From: Tolypothrix sp. FACHB-123
Lineage (GTDB): Bacteria > Cyanobacteriota > Cyanobacteriia > Cyanobacteriales > Nostocaceae
NCBI RefSeq assembly: GCF_014697075.1
Contig: NZ_JACJRE010000001.1
Coordinates: 124,001-188,000 of the forward strand
Direction of reading: 5' to 3'
DNA length: 64,000 nucleotides
Shown: piece by piece, positions 8,770 through 18,028 of the stretch
How the letters are laid out: the number at the start of each line of letters is the position of its first letter
Numbering within the stretch: position 1 is the first letter of the stretch
Notes under the pieces: generated by a model
What the model was told of the DNA's origin: nothing
The model's database searches: none
Seen by the model: only the letters and a program-made list of their open reading frames with translations
Translations under genes and position numbers: made by a program

Positions 8770-8823
8770 ATCCCTAATACAAAGGTAATTATTCAGATAA
8801 TATTCAACCTGATGACAGGTGAA

Positions 8824-10023
8824 CTATAAATATTTTAACCACTTGCTAGGATACTTTTTCCTGTAATTCTTGAACCAACTACAAAGAGGATAAAGCAGAA
8901 TTATCGTGATTATCCAAATATTGTAAATTACTGGTAAATCGTATCCATAGTCTGCTGGCATACGTGGTGCAACTATAAAGGGCAAAATAATTGCTTTTAC
9001 CCCATATTTAGGTAAAGCTAGCAATATGGCAGTGAAATGAACTAGCCAAATGTGGACTATATAAAAAAATAAGGGAACTTGACCGAATAAAACTAGAGGT
9101 TTAAAAATCTGCCATTTCTGCTTTTCAAATAGATAAAGTAAGAGTGTTGATAAACCTAGAGTCATTAACAAAAACAGCAAAGAAGGTGGATATTTATGAC
9201 AGTTAATAAACGATAGTATGGTGTAGGGTAAATTTTTTTGTACTGTCCAATGGTAGGGGTCGCCATATATATTCAAAGCCCGGAAAACTACGAAGCCAGC
9301 AAGTAAACCTAGTCCTAAGCGCAGCAATAATTGCTGTCTCAAAGTTTTTTCCCATAAAAATACACGCCCAAATGCATAACCTATTGCCATCACCCCAATC
9401 CAAGGAATTAGAGGATAGGTAATAAAAAAGTTTTTATTAGGAAAAGGTGTCAGCATTGCTGGTTGATGAAAAATTGCCCACAACCAACCCCATTTTCCTA
9501 GTTGTTCATAATGGATATTATCAAATAAATTGTGTCCACCTATGAGCAAAATTCCTAATGCAGCGATTAGAGGAATTGGCATTCTAATTAATGCCGCTAA
9601 AACAACCATTGACCAACCAATCGCCCATAATACTCCCGCCGATGCAAAAGAGTAAGTTGGCTCGAATAGCCAGCCAAAACGTACCACTGTTAACTCTAGA
9701 AATACTAAAAACAGTCCACGAATTATTAGATAGCGGGCGAGTTCTTGCTTACTTTGTGGTCGATTATAAAAGTAAAGATAAACTGCAACTCCAGCCAAAA
9801 ATATAAATGTGGGTGCGCATAAATGAGTTATCCAACGTGTGAGAAATAAAGGTATATTTGTTTGGGTTAAGTCTGTAGGACGGAAGCGAACATTGGTGAA
9901 AAAAATTCGCACATGATCTAGCACCATTAACACCATTACTAGCCCACGCAACATATCAATAGATATGATTCGCTTGGTTCGTAATTGGTCAGAACTAGAA
10001 GTTTCTGTAGTTGGAAAAGTCAT
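8824..10023 (-). CDS. DUF1624 / HGSNAT-like multispanning membrane protein
   Basis: 399 residues with about ten to eleven hydrophobic helices. The N-terminal block IISIDMLRGLVMVLMVLDHVR with its Arg/Asp/His residues, followed by FLTRWITHLCAPTFIFLAGV, is diagnostic of the DUF1624 family related to heparan-alpha-glucosaminide N-acetyltransferase. Members are thought to move acyl groups across the membrane onto sugars or glycoconjugates; the DH pair in the first helix is the likely catalytic region. The C-terminus is basic and cytoplasmic. It is a single gene facing away from the GST remnant. The substrate is unknown. Confidence 0.85.
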   Translation of the reverse strand: MTFPTTETSSSDQLRTKRIISIDMLRGLVMVLMVLDHVRIFFTNVRFRPTDLTQTNIPLFLTRWITHLCAPTFIFLAGVAVYLYFYNRPQSKQELARYLIIRGLFLVFLELTVVRFGWLFEPTYSFASAGVLWAIGWSMVVLAALIRMPIPLIAALGILLIGGHNLFDNIHYEQLGKWGWLWAIFHQPAMLTPFPNKNFFITYPLIPWIGVMAIGYAFGRVFLWEKTLRQQLLLRLGLGLLAGFVVFRALNIYGDPYHWTVQKNLPYTILSFINCHKYPPSLLFLLMTLGLSTLLLYLFEKQKWQIFKPLVLFGQVPLFFYIVHIWLVHFTAILLALPKYGVKAIILPFIVAPRMPADYGYDLPVIYNIWIITIILLYPLCSWFKNYRKKYPSKWLKYL

Positions 10024-10190
10024 ATATTATAGTTGTTGATTGTTGATTGTTGATTGTTGAGAGATTTGAAAGGATTTTATTGTTAGGATTTTATCTTAGC
10101 TTGATGTCCTAATCTATCTGGCTATGGCTTTACCAAGTTAGTTATCGATTTTACTATCCCAAAATAAAATTAATTGACAAAATAGATATA

Positions 10191-10213
10191 AGGGCACAAC
10201 AATGTTGTGCCCT
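10191..10213 (-). terminator. Strong hairpin downstream of the phytase-like gene
   Basis: AGGGCACAAC (10191-10200), loop AAT, GTTGTGCCCT (10204-10213): a perfect 10-bp stem starting 29 bp after the stop of the giant minus-strand gene. Read on the minus strand it is followed by a T-rich but interrupted tract ('tatatctatttt'), consistent with an intrinsic terminator. Confidence 0.65.
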
Positions 10214-10241
10214 GATAATTTATCTGCTATGGGATGTATTT

Positions 10242-13200
10242 TTATGCAATGAAGGTAAAGTTGCTTGCTGCAAGGGTATTTGCGGTGATTCCTAGTAATG
10301 AAACTAACTCATAATTTCCGATTTTCACTAAGGTATCACTACCCTGTTGTAGTAAAGTTAGCTCGCTGAACTGAGTTAATCCAATACCGCCAATGCCAAT
10401 TACATCAATTCCTAGGGTAAAATCGGTAACAATGTTTTTACTAGTGGGAATACTAGCGTTAGCAATCCAAAATTGATCGGTACCAGTACCACCAGTCAGG
10501 CGATTACCACCACCAGAACCAGCAAATAACATATCATCACCATCGCCACCTACTATGGTGTCATTGGTGTTAGAAAAGAGTTTGTCATCGCCGGAACCGC
10601 CGTAAAGTCGGTTATTGTTACCGTTACTAGTCAGGGAATCGTTACCGGAACCACCAAAGAGGGATTGACGAGAACCTTCGATTACTTCCAGGGTATCGGA
10701 ACCAGCCGCGCCAAATAGATTATTCTGGCCATTAGCTTCAATTACGGTGATTTCGTCGTTACCTGCACCACCATCTACATCAGTATTTTTTGCAGGTTCA
10801 TTAGCGCCAAGAAAAATGCGATCGCTCCCATTACCGGTGGATACTGAAGAGTCACTACCCGCAAATACTATATCATCACCGTTACCAGTGTTAATAGTAT
10901 TTTCTTTGGTAGCCTCAACAATATCTGCACCGTTTCCTGTAAATAGAGTTTCACCAGGCTGAAGATTAATGGTATCGCTATCACTAGAACCAAATTGAAT
11001 ATTAGGTTTCACAACAGCGATGTTATTAGGTAATTCTAAAATTCCTAATCTTTCCGCCGGACTATTACCAGTAACGTTGAAATCGTTGTCATTAATTAAG
11101 GCTAAAGTATTGGGTGCAACTAATGCTAAACCCTCTAATTTTTCTACCCCGGTGTAACCCAACTGTGCCGCATTAGCGATTAAGCTTTTGGTTACAGGCG
11201 TAATTTTGGCAGTAGCTAATTCTGCCGCAGTTAGTTGTTCAATGGTTTTACCTGCTGGCAAACTAAAGTTAGCAGGATTATTGATATTTGTTGCACCTTT
11301 TAAATCAATTTGGAAGATTAATTTATTCCCGGCGGATGTGCCATTATCATCGCGTTCTACAACTGCAAATTTACCTTTACCTAAGGAAACTGCATCGCCA
11401 ATTTTGTCAGTTGCAGGTAAACCTTCAAGAAGATATAAATACTCCCCTGTTACCTGTTTACTATTAATATCAAATTCTAAAATTCTCAAATTCAGAGAAG
11501 CTTTAGAAGTACCATCATTGGCGACATCGGGGTTATCGATTGGGCTTTGAATAAAGGCGTAGAGTTTAGAACCTTCCAAAGCTACGGCTTCAAAACCGCG
11601 ATTATTGCGACGTTGGGCGTAAACTTCTGGTAATACTTCAGTTCCAAAAGTACCCGCGCTTTGATCTGGGTTAGGTGCAGTTGCAGTTCCTTTGGGAATA
11701 AATCGCTCAATTAATTTACCGTTACTATCAAAATGGTAAATTGCGGGGCGGTATTCATCTACCATCCAATAATCACCGTTTTTGGTAACGACTATTCCCT
11801 CTAAATCTGCACCTAAAGGATCGTTAGGTAGGCGATTATTATCTAAATCAACACCAATTTCATCAGTATAAGCTGTACCATTCGCCCCAGCTTGTAAATT
11901 TGGTAGTCCGGTTAATGGGGTTTTACCATCTTGGCGAAATAACCCGGTACGCTTAGTAATTGTAATTTCGCCGGTGGTGCGGTTGAGTTCAAAATTAACG
12001 ATTTCTGGTTGGAAATCTGGTAATAAAAATGGTCGATTTGCACCCACGGGTTCGCCATTGGGGCCTCTGTCTGTGTGGGTAACAAATTTGAGGTTACCAT
12101 TAGGGGCAACGCCTTGAAAATATAACCCAGAAAAACCACCTAAGAAAATATCTTCACCTTTGGAAGTGGTTCCTAATTTAGGTAGGTTTTCAAAATCATA
12201 TATAGTGAGTTTTGGTTGAGCAACAGGATTGCGAGGATTGTAACTAGTGGTGTCAATTTTTAAAGGTGTAGGTAAGGCGTTAGCGATATTTTCCCAGGGT
12301 ACTAACTTAAAGTTAGAGTTGATATTTTCAAACTCGCCTTCATCTTCAACTAATTTTGCTGGTTCATTAGAACCATCTTGAGTGACAAATAAACCATAGG
12401 GAAAATTAGGGCCAAGGGGTACGTTAATCACATCTGCACCATCTGATTCTTGGACACTATCAATTGCGCCATTACTACCAATTGCAAAGTTACCCAAATA
12501 ATCGTTGTTTCCTTCACGTGTGTAAGCAACAAAAGTATTATCACCTTGGCTAGATGCTAATAAATAGCCTGTGCCATTTTTACCGTAGTAAATAGTTAAT
12601 CCTTCCACATCATCGGTGAGGTAACTACCACCTAAGCCTTTAACTTTATCAATTAATTTGCCAGTGCTACCACCGTTGGGTTCGGCTTGAAATTTCCAAA
12701 TCCCCACATCTTCTTGTCCAATGTAGAGGAAACCGGTTTCTTGGTCTACAACCATTCCCTCTGTTTGTGCTGAACGTTCAGGGTCGGAGGGTGAAGGAAT
12801 GGTAAATTCCCGCACTCGTTCCGCGCCGATTTTACCGTTACCTTTATCAATTAGTTTAAACTGGGCTACATCTCCAGTTTCCCGGCGACTGGTAAAGACA
12901 TAGTAATCATTAGTGATGGGACTGCGATATAAAGCTAGTCCGTAGGAACTGCGAGAAGATGAGGAATAAGGCGCAAGAAAGGGTGGTGCTTGGAAAATTG
13001 TCCCTAAACTGCTATCGGTAATGTTTTCAAGATATTTACCGGGGGTGGTGGGATTGGGATTTATCTTGAATATTGCTAGTTTATCGTTTCCGCGATCGCT
13101 TGCTACGGCAATATCTATTTTTTCCCCGCCTAATTCAAAACCATATTGCAAATCAATGTTGTTGTAGCGAATTCCACCAGGATTTACTTCCTGCAATAAA

Positions 13201-15680
13201 TTCCCAGACAAATCATACACTCGCAGTCCAGCATTTTTTACTGAGGTAAGAACTAGACTATCAGCCGCATTGTTAGCATTAATATAGATAGCAGGGTCAT
13301 CAGCATCCGCACGCTGGTCTGTTGGTAATGTCTCATCATCCAATAAATCCGGACGAGTTTCGACTTTTGGCGCTGCGGTAGGGACTAAATCTGCATCTAA
13401 AGTCAAAATTTGCGTAAATTGGGCTGGATTAAAGTTATTATCACTGACCAAAACGATAGATTGACGACCATCCGCTAATTTCGCACCGAAAGCTATACCC
13501 TCGATATTATCTGTACCATTCGGCAAATCTAGGTCATTTAAATTCAAGACTAGCCGTTTTTGCGCTGGTTGAATAGCCGCTAATTCAGTGTCGCTGAAAT
13601 CTTTCAAGGAGTCGATACTGCTAATATCCGTTGCACCTTGCAGAGTAATTTCGTAAATTTTAATTGTATTTCCGACACCTTGAGCAAAAGAACGTTCTAC
13701 AGCTAGTAATGTACCCCGATTATCAATAGCTAATAAATCTACTAAGCCATTATCGCTAAAGCCTGTTGCTGGGTTTGGGGTAACAGATGCATCTGTAATA
13801 TAAAGATATTCCTTTTCAGGCTGTCCCGTTAACAAATTGTATTGCAAAATCCGCGATCGGCTACCGGTTGTAGTGGTAACCCTTGAACCATCTTGAAATA
13901 AAGCGTTTTCTGTGGCGGTAAATAGGGTTTTTTGGTCAGGTGTGATTGTTAGACTTTCAAAAGCTAAATTATTATATACACCTGCTTTTTGGGTATCGCC
14001 AGCATCTACTATAGTGTTACCGTTAGTGTCCTCAACTACTGGTAAAAACTTAGTGGGGACAGGTAAACTGCGGACTTCTTGCCCCGTAGTGAGGGAAAAT
14101 TCTTTAATAAAGGGATTGCTGACACGACCTGCGCTAATATTTACCTCACCTTCAGAAGATACGAAAACTGTACCATTGTTAGTTAATGCAATCCCTTCTG
14201 GGTCGATGGTGTTGAGTGGAAATAAATCTCCATTAGCATCTTTGAGGGGTGTAACATCGGTAAAAGTCACCCCTTCTGTGGCGATGTTCTCAGGGTCGGT
14301 AGTAAAAGTATAAAATCGGGCGGGTGCAAATTGAGAGCGATCGTCAGAAATTGCATAAAACTGGTTTTTAGCTGCATCATAGGCGACACCAGATAAGCCA
14401 CCCAACACCGCTGATGTACCATTGACTGTTCCCGCTTCCCCAGAGGGAATAAAGCCTGTTGGGAATGTAGCTTCTCCCAAAAATTCCACCTCAGGAATCG
14501 TTTTCCCTGGTGTAGTTGCGCCCACTTCCACATCTGCATATACTAAACGATGGTCGGAACTAGGAAAGGGAAAAGTACCTACCAAAGGAAAATTCGGGTC
14601 AGTATTTACAGGCCAAAACACTGCGGAATTGCTAACATTTAAATCAGCCGAGGGTAATACATAATCAGTCCGCAGATTACCAGGTGCAGTATCAGGAAAG
14701 TCTGCGGTATCAAAACTTGCATTACCTTTTTGATTGAGGTTTGCACCACCTTGTAAAGTCGCTTGTTGTGCTGCGCCAAGACTGCTAGGAATGACATTAG
14801 TATTGATACCAGGATTCTGTAATAGTTGGTGGATAGCATTGTCGTAACTATCACCATCTACGGGGTCAGCATTTTGGTCGCCCATAATCACAAAGCTAGA
14901 ACCAGCAGTAATCCCGCCCTTTTTACCCGCATCATCATAGATGTAATCACCTTTACTAGGGGTGATATAATCTGCCCAAAAGCGAATCTCATCATGATTG
15001 CGCTTACCGTTGCGGTCTTCGCTTCCATCAAAGGTGGGTGGTGTGGGATGACTCACGAGAACATGAATTGTCTCACCGTTAATTTTAATTGGGACATCCC
15101 AATGACTTTTAGAAGAAAGGCGTAAAGCGTTTTGTTCTTCTGAAGAATACCAAAGAGTATTAGAATTAGGAATTGAAATTGTAGAAAGTAAAGAATCTGG
15201 CATATCCTTCCACAGAAAATTTTGGAAGGTGCGGATATTGGCAGTATCAATAGGATGTTTAGAAAGTAGCAACATCCCAAACTGACCGGGAAAATTACCA
15301 AATCCCAAAGCATCATCGCCATATCCACTTTCGCCTGGGGTTGTGACAACTTTACCGTCATTATTTAAATCAAAACCCGAAGCAATCCCTGTATTTGAAG
15401 GGGCGATATAAAAGTAGGGATAATTAACAGGAGTTGCACCATTTTGACTTACAGCCAGGTAATTTTGCAGAAATAATTGCACCGCCTGTGAAGGATTTCC
15501 TTGGAAATAATCAAATTCATTGATTAATAGTATATCGGGATTGTTGCGCTGGATAATTTCGGCAACAACTTTTGGCTGATTATTATTAGGTGTAGATAAA
15601 TCAGTAATTAGCTGACCATCAGCATTCCGGTTTAGGGAAGCATTGAATTGCGAAAAGCGAATTGTGTTTGTGGTTACCAT
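10242..15680 (-). CDS. Giant modular phytase/phosphoesterase with RTX repeats
   Basis: 1812 residues. Modules in order: endonuclease/exonuclease/phosphatase domain (~1-385: SHPTPP, DRNGKRNHDEIRFW, IMGDQNADP, SSDHRLVYADV); esterase-like-of-phytase domain (~395-765: LSGVAYDAAKNQFYAISDD, IDPEGIAL); beta-propeller 3-phytase (~775-1170: DADDPAIY, NNIDLQYGF, VASDRGNDKLAIF); second esterase-like domain (~1195-1590: GGFSGLYF, ADLEGIVV, NRGFEAVAL); RTX calcium repeats (~1600-1740: GNGDDIVF, GGSGNDSL, GGDGDDML) and a C-terminal beta domain. There is no Sec signal; RTX repeats imply export by a type I system, which is not encoded here. Predicted role: extracellular release of phosphate from phytate, nucleic acids or phosphodiesters. 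A Pho-box-like site lies upstream and a hairpin downstream. Domain borders are estimates. Confidence 0.9.
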   Translation of the reverse strand: MVTTNTIRFSQFNASLNRNADGQLITDLSTPNNNQPKVVAEIIQRNNPDILLINEFDYFQGNPSQAVQLFLQNYLAVSQNGATPVNYPYFYIAPSNTGIASGFDLNNDGKVVTTPGESGYGDDALGFGNFPGQFGMLLLSKHPIDTANIRTFQNFLWKDMPDSLLSTISIPNSNTLWYSSEEQNALRLSSKSHWDVPIKINGETIHVLVSHPTPPTFDGSEDRNGKRNHDEIRFWADYITPSKGDYIYDDAGKKGGITAGSSFVIMGDQNADPVDGDSYDNAIHQLLQNPGINTNVIPSSLGAAQQATLQGGANLNQKGNASFDTADFPDTAPGNLRTDYVLPSADLNVSNSAVFWPVNTDPNFPLVGTFPFPSSDHRLVYADVEVGATTPGKTIPEVEFLGEATFPTGFIPSGEAGTVNGTSAVLGGLSGVAYDAAKNQFYAISDDRSQFAPARFYTFTTDPENIATEGVTFTDVTPLKDANGDLFPLNTIDPEGIALTNNGTVFVSSEGEVNISAGRVSNPFIKEFSLTTGQEVRSLPVPTKFLPVVEDTNGNTIVDAGDTQKAGVYNNLAFESLTITPDQKTLFTATENALFQDGSRVTTTTGSRSRILQYNLLTGQPEKEYLYITDASVTPNPATGFSDNGLVDLLAIDNRGTLLAVERSFAQGVGNTIKIYEITLQGATDISSIDSLKDFSDTELAAIQPAQKRLVLNLNDLDLPNGTDNIEGIAFGAKLADGRQSIVLVSDNNFNPAQFTQILTLDADLVPTAAPKVETRPDLLDDETLPTDQRADADDPAIYINANNAADSLVLTSVKNAGLRVYDLSGNLLQEVNPGGIRYNNIDLQYGFELGGEKIDIAVASDRGNDKLAIFKINPNPTTPGKYLENITDSSLGTIFQAPPFLAPYSSSSRSSYGLALYRSPITNDYYVFTSRRETGDVAQFKLIDKGNGKIGAERVREFTIPSPSDPERSAQTEGMVVDQETGFLYIGQEDVGIWKFQAEPNGGSTGKLIDKVKGLGGSYLTDDVEGLTIYYGKNGTGYLLASSQGDNTFVAYTREGNNDYLGNFAIGSNGAIDSVQESDGADVINVPLGPNFPYGLFVTQDGSNEPAKLVEDEGEFENINSNFKLVPWENIANALPTPLKIDTTSYNPRNPVAQPKLTIYDFENLPKLGTTSKGEDIFLGGFSGLYFQGVAPNGNLKFVTHTDRGPNGEPVGANRPFLLPDFQPEIVNFELNRTTGEITITKRTGLFRQDGKTPLTGLPNLQAGANGTAYTDEIGVDLDNNRLPNDPLGADLEGIVVTKNGDYWMVDEYRPAIYHFDSNGKLIERFIPKGTATAPNPDQSAGTFGTEVLPEVYAQRRNNRGFEAVALEGSKLYAFIQSPIDNPDVANDGTSKASLNLRILEFDINSKQVTGEYLYLLEGLPATDKIGDAVSLGKGKFAVVERDDNGTSAGNKLIFQIDLKGATNINNPANFSLPAGKTIEQLTAAELATAKITPVTKSLIANAAQLGYTGVEKLEGLALVAPNTLALINDNDFNVTGNSPAERLGILELPNNIAVVKPNIQFGSSDSDTINLQPGETLFTGNGADIVEATKENTINTGNGDDIVFAGSDSSVSTGNGSDRIFLGANEPAKNTDVDGGAGNDEITVIEANGQNNLFGAAGSDTLEVIEGSRQSLFGGSGNDSLTSNGNNNRLYGGSGDDKLFSNTNDTIVGGDGDDMLFAGSGGGNRLTGGTGTDQFWIANASIPTSKNIVTDFTLGIDVIGIGGIGLTQFSELTLLQQGSDTLVKIGNYELVSLLGITANTLAASNFTFIA

Positions 15681-15872
15681 AGGTTAGTACTGAGGTGAAT
15701 TCTAGATTGAGAGAATAGGAAAGTATTTAAGGCAATAAACTATAAATTTTTTAGTTTGGTATTGGCTGAATAAATATATGAATTAGCCTCACGCAGAGGC
15801 TTGATTTCATCCTCATACTCAGTCATATCTATATAATTAATATCTATTTCAGTAGTTCAACTTATCTTGGTA

Positions 15873-15902
15873 ACGTTAAGAAATCGCTAGGGCAAGGTTA
15901 AA
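15873..15902 (-). promoter_or_regulatory. Pho-box-like triple repeat upstream of the phytase gene
   Basis: Read on the minus strand: TTTAACCT, 3-nt spacer, CCTAGCGA, 3-nt spacer, CTTAACGT. Cyanobacterial Pho boxes bound by PhoB/SphR are direct repeats of about CTTAACCT spaced by 3 bp. The outer repeats each match 7 of 8 and the middle one 4 of 8, in perfect 11-bp register. It sits ~193 bp upstream of the ATG. This fits phosphate-starvation control of a phosphate-scavenging enzyme, but binding is inferred from the motif only. Confidence 0.55.
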
Positions 15903-16012
15903 TAATAATAATTATCAGGATTTGCTAATTAAAATTTAAGTATTAAGCTGTTATGTGGAATACTATGCAGTTATTAGCAGTATGAAAATGCTAATTTTTA
16001 CGATTAATAAAA

Positions 16013-16137
16013 ATATATAGCAATCCTATTTCAGTTGCGAAAATATCGGTTTTGACTGTTGACTGTTGACTGTTGACCGTTCACAGTCAACAACCCTGCT
16101 TGTAATATTTCACAAATCACTGAGGATTGCTATATTA
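16013..16137. mobile_element. MITE-like element, ~125 bp (family B, copy 1)
   Basis: Terminal inverted repeats 'atatatagcaatcct' (start) and 'aggattgctatat' (end) enclose a core with TTGACTG heptamers and 'aaaatatcggttttgactg'. The reverse complement matches the element at 58071-58193 almost base for base over its whole length apart from the heptamer number. It is non-coding. A transposase in trans would be needed for mobility; none is in the window. Confidence 0.65.
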
Positions 16138-16360
16138 TTTTGTTGTAAATTTGATTAATTCAGTATCAATAATGTCTTAATTAAGGCATCGTATAACTTA
16201 TAAATTTGTGACAAAATGCCAAAAGCTTTTCTATACTAAAGTTATTTTGTGTTTTCAGATTATAACCATAAAATTAATTTGGATAATATCGAATATTGTA
16301 TGACCTTGCTTGACATATAACTCTCAAAATGAGAGCATAAGATTAATTGATTTCTATTTA

Positions 16361-16726
16361 ATGAACAGAGCAGAAGTTGTGCCTGTAGCAATAGAAACAG
16401 AGGAAGAGTACGAACGTGTTTTAAAATTAGTTGAACAGCTAACTTTTAAAAAAAATCGTACCACAGAAGAACAAGCCTTAAACAAGTTGTTGGTAATATT
16501 GATTGAGGCTTATGAGACAGAAAATTATCCAATGGAAAAATCTGCACCTCATGAAGTTCTTCAGCATATTATGGAAGCAAGCGGAACTCGTCAAGCGGAT
16601 TTAGTAGGAATTATTGGTTCAAGTGGTGTCGTGTCTGAAGTTGTCAACGGTAAACGTTCGATTAGTAAAGCACAAGCTAAAGCATTGGGTGAATATTTTA
16701 AGGTTTCTCCTAGTTTATTTATTTAA
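16361..16726 (+). CDS. HigA-like antitoxin / XRE-type helix-turn-helix protein (orphan)
   Basis: 121 residues. The N-terminal part 'VAIETEEEYERVLKLVEQL' and the middle helix 'EEQALNKLLVILIEAYE' are typical of COG5499-type HigA antitoxins. The C-terminal helix-turn-helix spans about residues 62-115 (RQADLVGIIGSSGVVSEVVN, then GKRSISKAQAKALGEYFKVS). ATG at 16361 is preferred to an in-frame TTG at 16310 because family proteins start near MNRAEVVP. HigA normally follows a HigB RNase toxin gene; none is seen on either side, so this is an orphan antitoxin or a solitary regulator. Its natural targets would be its own promoter and a toxin. Confidence 0.8.
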   Translation: MNRAEVVPVAIETEEEYERVLKLVEQLTFKKNRTTEEQALNKLLVILIEAYETENYPMEKSAPHEVLQHIMEASGTRQADLVGIIGSSGVVSEVVNGKRSISKAQAKALGEYFKVSPSLFI

Positions 16727-16758
16727 ATTTTTTTAACGATTTAATCGTTATTCATTTC

Positions 16759-17925
16759 TTATTCCCGCAACGCCCAAGCTAAGAACCTTTCGGTGTAATA
16801 TAGGGCAATTTGATTACTTATACCTGGAAAGACGCTATCAAAGGAATGTTCTGCCCAAGGAATGTTAATCCAAATAGCTGTGTTACCTTTAGCTTGGAGA
16901 CGCTGATATAGTTGCTGACCAAAAATTGGCTTTACGAGATGATCGCGATCGCCATAAATTAATAATGTTGGCGGTAAGTTAGATTTTACATAATTTATCG
17001 GAGATGCCAATTTATACTGGGTTTCCACCTCCTCAGGAGAACCACCTAAAAAGGCTGTTAAAACAGCTTTGGTATTGATAGGGTCAGGTGATGGTGGTTC
17101 TTTATAGCCTTGTAACAAATTTGTCGGGCCATAATAGTTAATTACTGCGCGAATGGGGGTATTATCTGGCTGATATGCGGCTAATAATGCTAAATGCGCT
17201 CCCGCAGACCAGCCCATTATTGCAATGCGGCTAGAATCTATCTCGTAATTAGTCGCCTGTTGCAATATAAAATTCAATGCAGCTTGTACATCTTGAATTT
17301 GTGCGGGGTAGCGATATCGAGGTGCGTGGCGATAGTCAATTGCCATTACTGTATAGCCTTGCGCTGCCATATATTGATTGAATGTAGCTTTTTGTGTGGG
17401 TTCACCGCTACGCCATGCGCCACCATAAATAGTGACAATCGCCGGATGCTTACCAGTAGTTAGAGGCTGATAAATTTCGAGATCTAGGGGAGTTCCATCA
17501 GCAGCAGCAAAATTTTGTTGATAATGGCGGACTTTGGTTTTTGGTAATCCGGTAAATAAATCAGCTAACACAAAGGGATGACGGCGCAGTTTGGGTTGTA
17601 AATCAGCCGGAATTTGCAGATTGCTCAATAAAGGTTGCATTTGTGCATCTGCTTGTTGAATTGTATTAGGTAGCTGTAATAAAGGCAGGCTACTGATGAG
17701 AATCCCGATTAAACTACAGCCTATGGCAAAACGACTGATTAAACGCTGTTTTTTAGTAGGAAATGACAGTAATAGGGCAATTAAATTAGCAATTATTAAT
17801 ATAGGGCTGATTTCTGGACTACCCACAGCTAGAGGTAGCAAGGTAAAATTAGGAGCCGGAACGATAATCCAGCTACTTAAAAATAGTCCGAGTACACTGA
17901 GAATTAACCCTAACCGCGATCGCAT
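16759..17925 (-). CDS. Membrane-anchored alpha/beta hydrolase (esterase/lipase-like)
   Basis: 388 residues. The N-terminus has about three hydrophobic segments (~5-30, 40-55, 65-85) and would anchor the enzyme. The catalytic domain (~115-388) has the oxyanion-loop motif IYGGAWRSG (166-174), nucleophile Ser240 in GWSAGAH, Asp328 in GDRD and His360 in AEHSFD, a complete triad. This resembles carbohydrate esterase/feruloyl-esterase-like and hormone-sensitive-lipase-like hydrolases ('BD-FAE' group). The physiological ester is unknown. A 63-bp tandem repeat array lies directly upstream, between this gene and the co-directional Coq4-like gene. Confidence 0.85.
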   Translation of the reverse strand: MRSRLGLILSVLGLFLSSWIIVPAPNFTLLPLAVGSPEISPILIIANLIALLLSFPTKKQRLISRFAIGCSLIGILISSLPLLQLPNTIQQADAQMQPLLSNLQIPADLQPKLRRHPFVLADLFTGLPKTKVRHYQQNFAAADGTPLDLEIYQPLTTGKHPAIVTIYGGAWRSGEPTQKATFNQYMAAQGYTVMAIDYRHAPRYRYPAQIQDVQAALNFILQQATNYEIDSSRIAIMGWSAGAHLALLAAYQPDNTPIRAVINYYGPTNLLQGYKEPPSPDPINTKAVLTAFLGGSPEEVETQYKLASPINYVKSNLPPTLLIYGDRDHLVKPIFGQQLYQRLQAKGNTAIWINIPWAEHSFDSVFPGISNQIALYYTERFLAWALRE

Positions 17926-18028
17926 ATTTTTGCCTTATTTATTGGTTAACTCAAGTCATAAACTATCTCCGCACTCCGATAGCTGCTATGTGCGAGGTTT
18001 TTGATGTTTCACTTGCAGAACTTTCCTC

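Larger units (their letters stand above)
15681..16360. other. 680-bp intergenic region
   Basis: AT-rich gap between the divergent phytase-like and HigA-like genes. It contains the Pho-box-like site (15873-15902), a small GCCTC/GAGGC hairpin near 15786-15800 and a MITE-like element (16013-16137). I looked for a HigB-type toxin reading frame next to the antitoxin and did not see one. Confidence 0.6.
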
